Shown here piece after piece: positions 17,615-26,726 of a stretch of DNA of 64,000 nucleotides. The position numbers and the translations under genes are program-made. How positions within the stretch are numbered: the stretch's first letter is position 1; the number at the start of each line of letters is the position of its first letter. Below the pieces are notes generated by a model. It saw only the letters and a program-made list of their open reading frames with translations. It did no database searches and was not told the origin of the DNA. The stretch is from Desulfacinum hydrothermale DSM 13146 (lineage in GTDB: Bacteria > Desulfobacterota > Syntrophobacteria > Syntrophobacterales > DSM-9756), in the NCBI RefSeq assembly GCF_900176285.1, contig NZ_FWXF01000015.1, positions 1 through 64,000 on the forward strand. The letters are read 5' to 3'.

Positions 17615-18655
17615 CTAGCCGGCCTGGGTCCACTGGGGCCTTTCCCTGCAGATGACCAAGAGCCGGTCCTTTTCCGTGATCACCCGGTGCGGGGGCGGGT
17701 TGGTTTCCAATCGCCGGTCCTCGCTCGACTCCACGGCCACACAGAGGGTGTCGTAAGCGCGCTTCAGTTCGTCCAGGACTTCCAGGAAGGTGCGGCCCAC
17801 CAGAGTGGCCGGCGGCGGCACCTTGTAGAGTTCCTGGCCGAACCGATTGCTCACCAGCTCCGTCACCACCCGGGAGACGCCCGGATCGAGCGCCGCTTGG
17901 GCCAACAGGTTGGTGCCCAGTTCTCCCAGGGCCACGATCTCGTCGGCTCCGGCGCGAAGCGCATGATCCACATTCTTCGGGGCAGCCAGCTCCACACAGG
18001 TGTAGAGCTGGGGATAGAGGGTCTTGATGGTCAGGACGTTCAGGATGACGGTGGCGTCCCGCGCGTGAGGATCGAGCCTTTCGTCGGAGAGGACCACGGC
18101 CCCCGCCGCCTGCGCGGCCCCCGCCCGTTCCAGGCCTTCCTTATTGATCTCACCGCGGACAAAGTGAAAGTCGGAGTCGTCCAGCGGAGGCTTTTCTTCC
18201 AACTGGGCCAGCACCACAATGGGTGATTGACGGCCCTTGGCGTCGGCGCGGATTTCGGCCACCAGATCCGCTCCCCGAAAATTCCAGCCGCACAGCAAAT
18301 AGTGCCCTTTGTGATGCACGCTCCTCAGCCCCTTGTTTTTATTGAGCCGGTTTTCGATGACGATCCCGGCGATGGATGCCGTCAGGAGTCCCAGGAAACC
18401 GATCCCCACCAGCATCACCAGGACCCCGATGGCTCGCCCGGGCCCGGTGGTCGGGTACACGTCTCCGTAGCCCACGGTCGTCGCCGTGACCAGCGCCCAC
18501 CACACGGCGTCCGCCAGACTCCCACGGCCTTCGAAGGCCCAGAAGCCCAAAGCTCCAAAGGCGATCACCGCCGCCGCCCCCAGAAGGATCTGGTGGAGGT
18601 TTTCTCGGCGTAGGAGGTCCACAAACCGTTTGAGGATTCTCAATACGACGGGCAT
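17615..18655 (-). CDS. Two-TM potassium channel with TrkA-N/TrkA-C domains
   Basis: 346 residues: TM1 (ILLGAAAVIAFGALGFWAF), pore loop with selectivity filter TTVGYGD, TM2 (IGVLVMLVGIGFLGLLTASI), then an RCK/TrkA-N domain starting GHYLLCGWNFRGADLV and a TrkA-C domain near the end (LVGRTFLEVLDELKRAYDT). This is the Kch/MthK-like architecture; the nucleotide or ion sensed is unknown. A weak AGGTGAT precedes ATG. Co-directional with pspA 60 bp downstream. Confidence 0.92.
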   Translation of the reverse strand: MPVVLRILKRFVDLLRRENLHQILLGAAAVIAFGALGFWAFEGRGSLADAVWWALVTATTVGYGDVYPTTGPGRAIGVLVMLVGIGFLGLLTASIAGIVIENRLNKNKGLRSVHHKGHYLLCGWNFRGADLVAEIRADAKGRQSPIVVLAQLEEKPPLDDSDFHFVRGEINKEGLERAGAAQAAGAVVLSDERLDPHARDATVILNVLTIKTLYPQLYTCVELAAPKNVDHALRAGADEIVALGELGTNLLAQAALDPGVSRVVTELVSNRFGQELYKVPPPATLVGRTFLEVLDELKRAYDTLCVAVESSEDRRLETNPPPHRVITEKDRLLVICRERPQWTQAG

Positions 18656-18748
18656 GGATCACCTGCACCCCAAAGAACGGATGCCGGTTCTTTCGGCATC
18701 GGCCCTGTCCGCCCGGACACGGTCACCCGTTCCAAAGCCCAAGCTCCT

Positions 18749-19156
18749 TTACGCCCCCCGACTCCGGGCGAACCGAAGCAGCTCGTCGCCGTGTTCCACC
18801 AAGGCCAACTCCAGGGCCCGGATCGTCCCTTCCAGCTCGTTCTTGTCCAGATTTTCCAGCTGCAGGGTATCTCGAAAAAGCACGTTGGCCGCCTCCTCGT
18901 CCACCACGAAGGCCCCATGCACCAGGGTCCGGTTCATCTGCAGCAGGCGAAGGAAGAATCTTTCCCGATCCGCTTCGGGCACGGGCATGATCCTCTGCTC
19001 CAGGACCAGAATGGGATCTTCGCAATCCACCACCAGCGAGTGGATTCCACTTTCCTCGTCACTCACCACAAAGAGTTCCTCCTCGGGAAGCTCCTTGTCG
19101 ATGACCAGACCCAAATCCAGCAAATAGTCTCGCACCTTGTCCACATGATGTGCCAT
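18749..19156 (-). CDS. YjfI/DUF2170 or YbjN-like chaperone-fold protein
   Basis: 135 residues from an ATG preceded by GGGGGGAGG. A CesT/Tir-chaperone-like fold is suggested by VRDYLLDLGLVIDKEL, FFLRLLQMNRTLVHGAFVVDE and FRDTLQLENLDKNELEGTI. Such proteins occur next to PspA and DUF350 genes (E. coli YjfI position). The role is likely that of a soluble partner of the PspA/channel system; this is inferred from context. The gene begins 18 bp after the aminopropyltransferase stop. Confidence 0.7.
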   Translation of the reverse strand: MAHHVDKVRDYLLDLGLVIDKELPEEELFVVSDEESGIHSLVVDCEDPILVLEQRIMPVPEADRERFFLRLLQMNRTLVHGAFVVDEEAANVLFRDTLQLENLDKNELEGTIRALELALVEHGDELLRFARSRGA

Positions 19157-19173
19157 GGCTATCCTCCCCCCTT

Positions 19174-20754
19174 TCAGTAGGTTTCCCACAGGCCCTGTTC
19201 ATAGGCCCGGTAAAGAACCGGTTTCTTTTCGGAGTGGACCAACAAAGGCTCCGGACCGCGTCGCAGGTCCTTGCCGAAGACAAAGAGTGATCGAAGAACC
19301 TCCGGATCCAAATACCGGGTGGGCGGCAGACGCCGCCGGGCCACCTCGGCCAGCCTTTCCGGCAGATGATCCGTCTCCTCCCGCATGCCCATCACCCAGC
19401 CCCATTCGCCCATGGTGGGCACGTTGGCGTGAAGGGGCACCGTCTTCCAGCCGGCGGCCCGCATGGTGTCGTGGATGCACCAGAAAGCCTCCCGACTGAA
19501 CACGGGGCTGGTGGCCTGTGTGACGATGACGCCGCCCGGAGGCACCAGGCGCCGGAGCATGCGATAGAATTCCACACCGTAGAGCCGTTCCAGCCCGGGG
19601 TTCCTGGGGTCCGGCAAATCGATCAGAACCACCTGGAAAACGGCATCCGTTCGCTGCACGAATTGGTACGCATCCTCATGGACGATGCGAACCCGCGGGT
19701 CGTTGAGGGCTCCGTCGTTGGCGGCCACCACCAGGGGATGCTCCCTGGCCAGGCGGGTCATGGCCGGATCCAGGTCCACCAGCGTGATGCGCTTCACATC
19801 CGGGTACTTGAGCACCTCGCGGGCCGCACAGCCGTCTCCGCCCCCCAGGATGAGCACCGTTCCATGGCGTTTCGCCGCCAGCATGGCCGGATGAACCAGG
19901 CATTCATGGTAGCGGGCCTCGTCGAAACTGGACAGCTGCTGATGCCCGTCCAGGTAGATCCAGAAATAGTCCCGCCATTGGGTCATGACGATCTTCTGGT
20001 ACGGGCTCTGTTCTTCGTAGATCACCAGGTCCTTGTATCGCTTCTGTTCCCCCCACAGCATGACGGGACCGGTCCCCACGGCCACCGCCGCCAGCAGCAC
20101 CAGGACAGCCACCGCCCCCACCGACCAGAACCGAGACGGCAGCCGATGGCGGAAGGTCTTCCAGAAGAAGGCCGCCACCAGGTAATTGACGGCTCCAAGC
20201 ACCAGGGGCGTGCGGGAAAGCCCCAACCGGGGAAGTCCGATAAAGGCAAAGAACACACCGCCCAGCAGGGCCCCGATGTAATCCTTTTCCAGCACGTTGC
20301 TCAGATTGAGCGAGAGCGTCTCAAATTCCGCGTTGATGCGAATGACCAGCGGGATTTCCATGCCGATCAGAAAACCGATGAGGAAGGTGAAACCGTAGAG
20401 AGCCACGGGCAGCCAGTCGGGCCAGGCGGCCAGGGCGTAACTGGCGGGAACGGCCACCGCCACCGCCAGGGACAAGGCATACTCGGTGGCGACGAAGCTT
20501 TCCAGCACCCGCCTTTGGATCCGCCCTGTGGTCCGGCTTCCCACCCCCATGGCGAAGAGGAAGACGCTGATGGTCATGACCCACTGGAAGATGGTATCTC
20601 CGAGCAGGTAGGATGCCAGGGTGGACAGCGTGTATTCGGCCACGATGCCGGCAAGCCCCGTGGCCACCACACAGCACTGGAGCACCCGCCGGGCCCCTGC
20701 CGGGGCCGGTACGGGCGTGCTGTCTCCGCTTGAAGCAACGGATGTCTCGGCCAT
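19174..20754 (-). CDS. Membrane-anchored spermidine synthase-like aminopropyltransferase
   Basis: About 526 residues. The N-terminal half has about seven membrane segments (VVATGLAGIVAEYTLSTLAS onward). The C-terminal half is a SpeE-type Rossmann domain: WRDYFWIYLDGHQQLSSFDE, HGTVLILGGGDGCAAREVLK (AdoMet/dcAdoMet-binding loop), LVDLDPAMTRLA and VVLIDLPDPRNPG. This matches polyamine-synthase-like proteins that accompany DUF350 and PspA genes. The substrate amine is unknown. Start taken at ATG 20754; a GTG nine bases upstream is an alternative. Confidence 0.85.
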   Translation of the reverse strand: MAETSVASSGDSTPVPAPAGARRVLQCCVVATGLAGIVAEYTLSTLASYLLGDTIFQWVMTISVFLFAMGVGSRTTGRIQRRVLESFVATEYALSLAVAVAVPASYALAAWPDWLPVALYGFTFLIGFLIGMEIPLVIRINAEFETLSLNLSNVLEKDYIGALLGGVFFAFIGLPRLGLSRTPLVLGAVNYLVAAFFWKTFRHRLPSRFWSVGAVAVLVLLAAVAVGTGPVMLWGEQKRYKDLVIYEEQSPYQKIVMTQWRDYFWIYLDGHQQLSSFDEARYHECLVHPAMLAAKRHGTVLILGGGDGCAAREVLKYPDVKRITLVDLDPAMTRLAREHPLVVAANDGALNDPRVRIVHEDAYQFVQRTDAVFQVVLIDLPDPRNPGLERLYGVEFYRMLRRLVPPGGVIVTQATSPVFSREAFWCIHDTMRAAGWKTVPLHANVPTMGEWGWVMGMREETDHLPERLAEVARRRLPPTRYLDPEVLRSLFVFGKDLRRGPEPLLVHSEKKPVLYRAYEQGLWETY

Positions 20755-20797
20755 CTTCCCCACTCGCTGGAAAGCCTGTGGAGCACCCCGGGCGCCG

Positions 20798-21682
20798 TTA
20801 AGACACGGCCCAGCCGATCAAAAAGCTCATGGCCACATAAATGGACGCTTCCAGGATTCCCGCCCCCAGGTTCGGCACCTCCTGGTTCACCAGCTCATCG
20901 GTCAGGCTCCGTCCCCTCAGGATGAGCTTGTCGCCCACCCAGCGGGTCACCGGAAGCATCACCACGCCGAAGAGAAGGACCGCCCCGAAGAAGGCCAAAT
21001 CCCGGCCCCACGCCACCAAGTCTCCCTGGATGCCGTAGCGCACGATGTTGCCCGTGGCCACCAGCACACCGGCGAAGGCCACTCCCACGGCCACGTTGTC
21101 CTTTTCCACTTCTCCGTGGAGATCATAGGGAGTGAGGGCGTCGTACAATCGGGTCACCAGCACCAGGGCCGCCTGGCCCAACCCCCAGAAGACCAGGGCG
21201 GACAGCACGGACCCTTCTCCCGAAACGGCGCCGAAGACGACCAGCCCCACCGCCAGATGGTTGGCCGCCATCACCACGCCCGCCCCACAATTGCGGTCTT
21301 GGATGATCTCCTTGACGTTGTCGAACCGGTAGAGGATCAATCGATCGTTGAGCCACGCGGACACATGCAGCAAGACGATGGCCAGGATGCCGTACAGGAT
21401 AAGATCCACAAGCGAGGCCACAAAGCCCACCGATGGGCCGATCAGGGCCCCTCCCAGAGCGGTGGCCAGTCCCATCAGGTAGCCGGAAAGGACCAGCGCC
21501 ACCGCCGGATTGTCCAGCTCCACCAACTGCCGGCGCAGGTTGAAGCGTCGATTGAAAAGCCCGAACAGGCCGCGGCCGGCCGCCATGAGGGCCAAGGCCA
21601 GCAACACGAAGACGATGGAACTTGCCCAAAAGCCGGCCACTGCTCCAAAGGTAACTCCAAGAGCAGAACTCGTCGGCGCCAT
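20798..21682 (-). CDS. DUF350 (YjfL) membrane protein, two tandem repeats
   Basis: 294 residues from an ATG preceded by AGGAGGGGGAG. About eight membrane segments arranged as two copies of a four-helix DUF350 unit: LVELDNPAVALVLSGYLMGL in the first and EVEKDNVAVGVAFAGVLVAT in the second. The repeated acidic-DN-AVA motif is the DUF350 hallmark. Function unknown; the family consistently neighbours PspA and amidoligase or polyamine-synthase genes. Confidence 0.85.
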   Translation of the reverse strand: MAPTSSALGVTFGAVAGFWASSIVFVLLALALMAAGRGLFGLFNRRFNLRRQLVELDNPAVALVLSGYLMGLATALGGALIGPSVGFVASLVDLILYGILAIVLLHVSAWLNDRLILYRFDNVKEIIQDRNCGAGVVMAANHLAVGLVVFGAVSGEGSVLSALVFWGLGQAALVLVTRLYDALTPYDLHGEVEKDNVAVGVAFAGVLVATGNIVRYGIQGDLVAWGRDLAFFGAVLLFGVVMLPVTRWVGDKLILRGRSLTDELVNQEVPNLGAGILEASIYVAMSFLIGWAVS

Positions 21683-21737
21683 CTCCCCCTCCTTTCCCTC
21701 GTCTCTTCTCTTCGGCCTGCTCCGGCAACCATCTTGG

Positions 21738-21965
21738 GAGGTTGTCCGAAAATGGCCTTTCGGCCTTTTCAAGGCATTCTAACTGGTTGAAACTCCACCG
21801 TGCCATGTGGCTCTTTGGAAGTCCTCAGACAGCCCGGGCATGGGCGGGTTCGGAACCCGCCCCTACTCCTCTAAGGCCGGCCCGGCGGCACGGGCCCTCC
21901 TGCCAGCCCCAAGCTTCCGTCCGCACAAAAAGGGAGCCACCTGGGCGTTCTCAGACAAGCTTCTA
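21738..21965. repeat. Composite mobile repeat with TTGTCCGA-type ends
   Basis: The stretch begins GAGGTTGTCCGAAAATGGCC and ends in GGGCGTTCTCAGACAAGCTTC, resembling the ends of the 99-bp MITE family. Inside are the palindromic GGGCGGGTTCGGAACCCGCCC and AACTGGTTGAAACTCCACCG, whose relatives lie at 26727-26850 and 54522-54660. It separates the DUF350 gene from the lipoprotein gene and may affect operon continuity. Confidence 0.6.
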
Positions 21966-21972
21966 AGACCTC

Positions 21973-22773
21973 TTACTTTCCGAAGAATCCGCTGCGGGAC
22001 CGGAAGCCCGATGCCCTGCTTCGGCCCATGCGGCTCTTGACCTTTTGGGCAAAAGATCCTTTCCTGGCCGCCATGCGCTGTTGTTGGCGTTCGAAAAAGG
22101 TGCGGTGCGTCTTGCGGGTCACCACCCCGCCGGTGCCAAAGGCCGGACGCCCGTCGGAAGTACGCCTGCCGTAATAGGGAACACGCCGGGACACCGTGGT
22201 GCGGTAGGACGTCCAGTCGTCATAGCGGATGGGCCCATAGCCGTAACCGCCCAGACCGCCGAAGATGGTTCGAAAGAACATGTATTTGCCATACCATTCC
22301 CAGAATCGGTTTCCACGCTGGTCGGTGCGCCAGCGGCCGAATCTTTGATCGCCCACGTATTGATAGCCCGGGGGCTGAGGGGTTCGATCCACACGGCCGT
22401 CCTTGTTCTTGGCTACGATGGTCATGCCCAGGCATGAGCGGTATTTGTCGTAGGTCTTCTTGTCCACCGTATACCAGCCGGTCACTCGCTCGCCCAAGGC
22501 GGCTCCGTCCTTTTCCGTGCCGCCCGGCTTCACCCACAACAGGCGATACCGATGCTGGTAGTCCGGAAAGAAGCCGTCGTCCCGGCGCATATCCTCCAAG
22601 ATAATGCTATATTCGGGAAAACGATCCAGCTCCCGCACCAGTTTGTCGAGCACCGACCCGCTGGTCCCGCACCCCACCAAGACCGACAAGAAGAGGACAC
22701 CCGCCAGAACAGCCCGTAACGTTCGCGGTGCCTCCCGTATCCCCGGCCTCCTCATCTCGGCAAATCCCATCAT
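21973..22773 (-). CDS. Lipoprotein of the PspA/DUF350 cluster
   Basis: About 266 residues. A signal segment with lipobox (LRAVLAGVLFLSVLVGCGTSG) is followed by a domain with YSIILEDMRRDDGFFPDYQHRY, VTGWYTVDKKTYDKYRSCLGM and a Gly/Tyr-rich region (GGLGGYGYGPIRYDDW), then a basic tail rich in Arg/Ser/Gly. Start uncertain among ATG codons near 22773; GAGGGG lies immediately before. I do not recognise the family; it sits where YjfM-like DUF1190 lipoproteins are found in related clusters. Confidence 0.65.
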   Translation of the reverse strand: MMGFAEMRRPGIREAPRTLRAVLAGVLFLSVLVGCGTSGSVLDKLVRELDRFPEYSIILEDMRRDDGFFPDYQHRYRLLWVKPGGTEKDGAALGERVTGWYTVDKKTYDKYRSCLGMTIVAKNKDGRVDRTPQPPGYQYVGDQRFGRWRTDQRGNRFWEWYGKYMFFRTIFGGLGGYGYGPIRYDDWTSYRTTVSRRVPYYGRRTSDGRPAFGTGGVVTRKTHRTFFERQQQRMAARKGSFAQKVKSRMGRSRASGFRSRSGFFGK

Positions 22774-22804
22774 CCCCTCGCATCCCGCTGTGGCGGGCTG
22801 GGTG

Positions 22805-23359
22805 TCACGACGGCGCACCCGGCAGGATATGACTGAACTGGTACTCTTCCACGTAGTGGCCCACGGCGGCTTCAAATTCCGTATCGCCCCATTGCTCAAT
22901 GGTCAAGACCTTCTCGCCGTCTTCCGTTTCATAGTCCCAGAACAGAAAAGGGATCCCCTCCCCTCGATCGTGCTCGTAAAATTGGCCTCCCCCGTAACTT
23001 TCCATGATGTAGGTGTCCCCGTCGAAGTCGATCCGCTCCGGCGGATCCCCCTTTTCCATGATGAGTTGTTTCAAGCGCGCGTCGATCTGCGCCAGGGGAA
23101 TCTTCCGGGTCCAGGTCCACACGGCACCGTCGTCTTCTTCCATGTTCAAGTACCGGGTCTGCCTTCCGCTTCGAAGTTCCCATTCGATCATCCCGCCGCC
23201 GTCTCCCAGGTCATAGCGGTGCCTGGCCGTCACCTGCCATGTGGTCAAGTCGTAGTCCACCAGGTAGCCCGGTTGGAGCTTGTCCAGGCTCAGATCGTGG
23301 AGGGGATCCAGGTCCTGTTGGCGCTCTTTTTCCCTTCCAAACCACTTTTTCCAGATCAC
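22805..23359 (-). CDS. DUF4178 domain protein
   Basis: 184 residues: LSLDKLQPGYLVDYDLTTWQ, MIEWELRSGRQTRYLNMEED, WGDTEFEAAVGHYVEEYQF. This matches DUF4178 proteins, beta-rich soluble proteins that accompany DUF350, PspA and spermidine-synthase-like genes. It is the first gene of the minus-strand cluster; the role is inferred from context. Confidence 0.75.
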   Translation of the reverse strand: MIWKKWFGREKERQQDLDPLHDLSLDKLQPGYLVDYDLTTWQVTARHRYDLGDGGGMIEWELRSGRQTRYLNMEEDDGAVWTWTRKIPLAQIDARLKQLIMEKGDPPERIDFDGDTYIMESYGGGQFYEHDRGEGIPFLFWDYETEDGEKVLTIEQWGDTEFEAAVGHYVEEYQFSHILPGAPS

Positions 23360-23829
23360 CGATCAACCTCCCTGTGCCCGTCCTGGGGCCCAAGCGATCC
23401 TCAGCACGTGCCGTGGACTCCTCGCCGACCGAGGCAGGATTCTCCATCCGAACACATCCATCACCATAAAAGGCATCGAGATAAGCGCCATAAAGCATCA
23501 TAATGGCCTCACACAGTCAGGGTCCATCCCTATTTTGCAATCGTACTTGGTAAGGGCTGGGCGATCAAGGTAGCCACATCTTCTCTTCGCCGATCCTCCG
23601 GCAAGAAACAAAATCGGCGCCCCCACGGCCCTTAAAAACGTTCATGCCGTGGCCGCCCGCATTCGAGTAATCCATAGGCTGTTCAAAGCAGGCATTTCAT
23701 TTTGGCTACAGGCGCTCAGGCCCCTGGAAATCATCCGGCGTATGGGCTAGATTACTTTGTCAGCACATTCTTGGCGCTTCTTTTGGGGATGAAGGCCCTG
23801 TGCATGGACGAAAGCTCAAGGAGGAAGGG
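23360..23829. other. Divergent intergenic region
   Basis: This separates the minus-strand DUF4178 gene from the plus-strand sulfurtransferase, so it should hold promoters for both. I see no gene and no promoter pair convincing enough to place. A ribosome site for the sulfurtransferase (AAGGAGG) lies at its right end. Confidence 0.4.
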
Positions 23830-24924
23830 ATGGTGCCTAGAAAGAATGCCAGATGGTGGCTCGTTCCCCTCTTTCTCATTGCCGGTGTTGCTTGGGCAAT
23901 GGCCTCGGTTCCATCCGCCAAGGGGTCCAAGGCGGCTTACCCGTGCCGGGATTGCCTGGCCACGCCCCAGTGGCTTCTGGAACACCGCAATGATCCCAAT
24001 GTGGTTTTGGTGGACGTTCGAGTGGACAAGCGCCTGGACGGCCGGTTCCTGCCAGGGGCCGTCCGGCTCCCCTGGAAGAGCTTCCAGCGTCACGACACGG
24101 TTCGGGGCGTGGGAGCGGTCTTTGTGGGAGCGGCGGAAGCCCAGGAGATCCTCGGTCGGGCGGGCATCGCGCGAACGGACACCGTGGTTCTCTATGATTC
24201 CGTGGCGCGCGATGGAGGCGCCACGGCCTCTTACGTGTTCTGGGTCCTGGACTACCTGGGACACCCGTCCAAGAAGATCTTGCACAGGGGCATCGACGGC
24301 TGGGTGGAGGCCGGGGGAGAAACGGTCGCAGAGCCGGCCCGCCGGGAACCCGTCACCTACCAGGCCCCGTCCTCAGAGATCCGGGCCGAGTGCCTGGTGG
24401 ACGGTCCCTTCGTCCAGAGCCGCTTGGGAGACCCCTACTACCAGATCCTGGACGTGCGGTCTTCGGAAGAATACCTGGGGATCAAGCAGAACACTGCCCT
24501 GGACGGAAGCCCATTGGCCCCCGGTCACATCCCGGGCGCCTATAACGTGGACTATCGATCCAACTGGCAAGACGCCACCACCAAGACACTCCGCTCCTAT
24601 TCCCAACTCCAGCAACTCTACGCCGGGCTGGATCCGAACCGGGCGGTCATCCTCTACTGCTATACGGGACGGCGCAGTTCTTTCACCTATTTCGTGCTGC
24701 GACTCATGGGCTTTCGGGACGTACGTCTCTACGATGCCTCCTGGAGCGAATGGGGGAACAGCCGCTTCTACTATCCGGTGGAAACCCAGGCCAACCGGCT
24801 GACGGGCGCCGTCTTGGAGCCGACGGCCGCTCCCGCCGCCGCGGCCAAGGCCTTTCGCCCATCGGAGGCGGGAAAAGAAGCCCAGCCCGCTTCGTCCAGC
24901 GGCTACATCTCCTGCGGAGGGTGA
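23830..24924 (+). CDS. Exported tandem-rhodanese sulfurtransferase
   Basis: About 364 residues from an ATG five bases after AAGGAGG. Signal peptide (ARWWLVPLFLIAGVAWAMASV), then CRDCLATPQWLLEHRNDPNVVLVDVRV and a first rhodanese domain lacking a catalytic cysteine (VVLYDSVARDGG), and a second with the active loop YCYTGRRSS. Two-domain thiosulfate or 3-mercaptopyruvate sulfurtransferases have this layout. C-terminal Ala/Pro-rich tail ends SSSGYISCGG. It heads an operon with two YeeE/YedE transporters, suggesting periplasmic sulfane-sulfur handling. Confidence 0.88.
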   Translation: MVPRKNARWWLVPLFLIAGVAWAMASVPSAKGSKAAYPCRDCLATPQWLLEHRNDPNVVLVDVRVDKRLDGRFLPGAVRLPWKSFQRHDTVRGVGAVFVGAAEAQEILGRAGIARTDTVVLYDSVARDGGATASYVFWVLDYLGHPSKKILHRGIDGWVEAGGETVAEPARREPVTYQAPSSEIRAECLVDGPFVQSRLGDPYYQILDVRSSEEYLGIKQNTALDGSPLAPGHIPGAYNVDYRSNWQDATTKTLRSYSQLQQLYAGLDPNRAVILYCYTGRRSSFTYFVLRLMGFRDVRLYDASWSEWGNSRFYYPVETQANRLTGAVLEPTAAPAAAAKAFRPSEAGKEAQPASSSGYISCGG

Positions 24925-24931
24925 AAAGATC

Positions 24932-25486
24932 ATGGACCACATGCCAACTCACCAAAATGAACACCGCCGGGAAGCGACCTTTTACTGGCCGGTGCTGCCG
25001 GCGGCCCTGGCCCTGGCGGGCGTCATCGTCTTCATCTTCGCCACCTTCGGCCCTCCGGCCTCTTCCAGCGGATTCGTCAGCCTCTTGAAAGGCCTGCTGG
25101 GTCCGATCTTTCCTGACTACATCGCCCACAAGGAACACTACCGGATCATCCCGGGACCTGGATCCTGGCTCTTTGCCTTCGTTTTGGGCATGGCGACCGG
25201 AGGATACCTGGGCGGACTGACCCTGGGAAAGCCCCTTCGAAAGGTTCCGGCTCTGTGGGAACGCAGATTCGGAGCCCGTCCGGGGCTTCGTTACGCGGCC
25301 TGCTTTCTGGGCGGCTTCCTCATCCTTTTCGGAGCCCGCCTGGCCGGCGGCTGCACCCTGGGGCTCTTCATTTCCGGATCCACTCAATTGGCCGTGAGCG
25401 GCCTCTACTTCGGCATCGTCATCTTCGCCGTGGCCATGCTCACCAGCCGTCTGGTGTACGGATCACAAAAGGGAGACAAGAAATGA
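24932..25486 (+). CDS. YeeE/YedE family sulfur transporter subunit 1
   Basis: 184 residues with about four hydrophobic segments and the family motif LGGFLILFGARLAGGCTLGLFISG, whose Gly-Cys is conserved in YeeE/TsuA thiosulfate transporters; AFVLGMATGGYLGGL precedes it. Two half-size proteins together form the usual full YeeE fold. Overlaps the next gene by ATGA. Confidence 0.85.
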   Translation: MDHMPTHQNEHRREATFYWPVLPAALALAGVIVFIFATFGPPASSSGFVSLLKGLLGPIFPDYIAHKEHYRIIPGPGSWLFAFVLGMATGGYLGGLTLGKPLRKVPALWERRFGARPGLRYAACFLGGFLILFGARLAGGCTLGLFISGSTQLAVSGLYFGIVIFAVAMLTSRLVYGSQKGDKK

Positions 25487-26040
25487 CGCAGGTCCTTTTG
25501 GGTCTCTTTTCCGGTATCGCCTTCGGTTTCATCGTTCAACGGATCGGGGCCACGGATCCCGACAAGATGGCCCGAGCGCATCTCATGGTGGAGCCCCAGA
25601 TCCCCCAGTTCATGATGCTGGCCGTGGCCTTTTCCGCCCTGGGACTGGCGGGCCTGCAGGCAGTGGGCGTGGGCCGAACGGTCATTCTGCCCACCAGCCT
25701 GGCGGCCACCGGCATCGCCGCGGTGATCTTCGGCATCGGATGGGGATTGTGCGGCTATTGCCCGGGCACCTGCTGGGCCGCGGCGGGGGAAGGACGCCTG
25801 GATGCTCTCTTCGCCCTACTGGGCGGGCTTGCGGGGACCGCCCTTTTCGCCCACTTCCACGAAGGGATCATCGCCGCCATCTACCTTCCCACCAACCAAG
25901 GGCCCCTCACGCTGGCGGACTGGGTGGGAAACCGTTTCGCCGCTGCGGTGCTCTTGGCTGCCGTCTTCGGCGCATCCGCCTGGGCCGTGGGGAAGATCTG
26001 GGGAAGGCACAGCGGGCATGGGTCGGAAGAAGCGGAATAA
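25483..26040 (+). CDS. YeeE/YedE family sulfur transporter subunit 2
   Basis: About 185 residues from the ATG overlapping the preceding stop. LFSGIAFGFIVQRIGATDPDKMARAHLM is the YeeE N-half motif; GIGWGLCGYCPGTCWAAAGEG holds the conserved cysteine cluster near the pore. Thought to pass thiosulfate or sulfane sulfur through the inner membrane with its partner, feeding cytoplasmic sulfur metabolism. Confidence 0.85.
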   Translation: MTQVLLGLFSGIAFGFIVQRIGATDPDKMARAHLMVEPQIPQFMMLAVAFSALGLAGLQAVGVGRTVILPTSLAATGIAAVIFGIGWGLCGYCPGTCWAAAGEGRLDALFALLGGLAGTALFAHFHEGIIAAIYLPTNQGPLTLADWVGNRFAAAVLLAAVFGASAWAVGKIWGRHSGHGSEEAE

Positions 26041-26644
26041 CCCTTGGATCTGGGGCCTCGCCCTCTGCCTCTTGTTGTGGGGCTGTTCCAACGGGCGGAC
26101 CGACGAAAAGGTGCCCCTGCGACTGCCCAGAGGCTACGCGCCGGTGCTGGAATTCGTCCATAACGGGCGGCTTCTTCACTTCGGGCCGTTCGTGGGCTAC
26201 TACTTCCGTGCGGACGCACCGGGTGACATGCGCCGCATCCGCCTGGTCTGCTTCAATGAAGGCAAATTCTATGCGTCGGACGCCTCCGAAAACGCCCTGC
26301 TCTACCAAGGAGACGGGGTGCTCACCGAACTTCCCCCCGCGGGGATCCCCATTTCCCGCGGGCAAGAAAGGATCTATCCCATTTTTTTCACCACGGCCCC
26401 GGCGGCCTGGCTCCATACGCGCCCGAATCCCCGTGACGCCTACGTTCACTTCCATTCGTGCCATGACGCCACCGGCCCCGTACTCACAGGCTATTGGATC
26501 CGTCATGTGGCCGTTCGCGATTTCACCTACGACATGGGCGGCCGCGTCGGGCCCGGAAGCCCCCTCTACCACAAGGTGCAGCGGGGACCGGACAAGCGCT
26601 TCGCCCGCATTATCGAGTTCGACCGCGGCCGGAAAAGGCCCTGA
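26018..26644 (+). CDS. Lipoprotein linked to the YeeE sulfur operon
   Basis: 208 residues. IWGLALCLLLWGCSNG is a lipobox signal. The mature part reads APVLEFVHNGRLLHFGPFVGY, YASDASENALLYQGDG and HSCHDATGPVLTGYWIRHVA. No CxxCH heme motif is complete. It starts 23 bp inside the preceding gene, so it is probably co-translated. Family not recognised; a periplasmic partner of the sulfurtransferase is an inference. Confidence 0.7.
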   Translation: MGRKKRNNPWIWGLALCLLLWGCSNGRTDEKVPLRLPRGYAPVLEFVHNGRLLHFGPFVGYYFRADAPGDMRRIRLVCFNEGKFYASDASENALLYQGDGVLTELPPAGIPISRGQERIYPIFFTTAPAAWLHTRPNPRDAYVHFHSCHDATGPVLTGYWIRHVAVRDFTYDMGGRVGPGSPLYHKVQRGPDKRFARIIEFDRGRKRP

Positions 26645-26726
26645 GAGGCACGCGGAGTAATTAGCTGTCCCGTTGTATTGCGCAAGAATTTACGGCAGGA
26701 AGGAAATAGAAGTTGGGGCCGGTCTC

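Noticed and set aside
26018-26644. Cytochrome c-like reading of HSCHDATG in the lipoprotein
   Set aside because: There is no CxxCH motif, so heme attachment is not supported.
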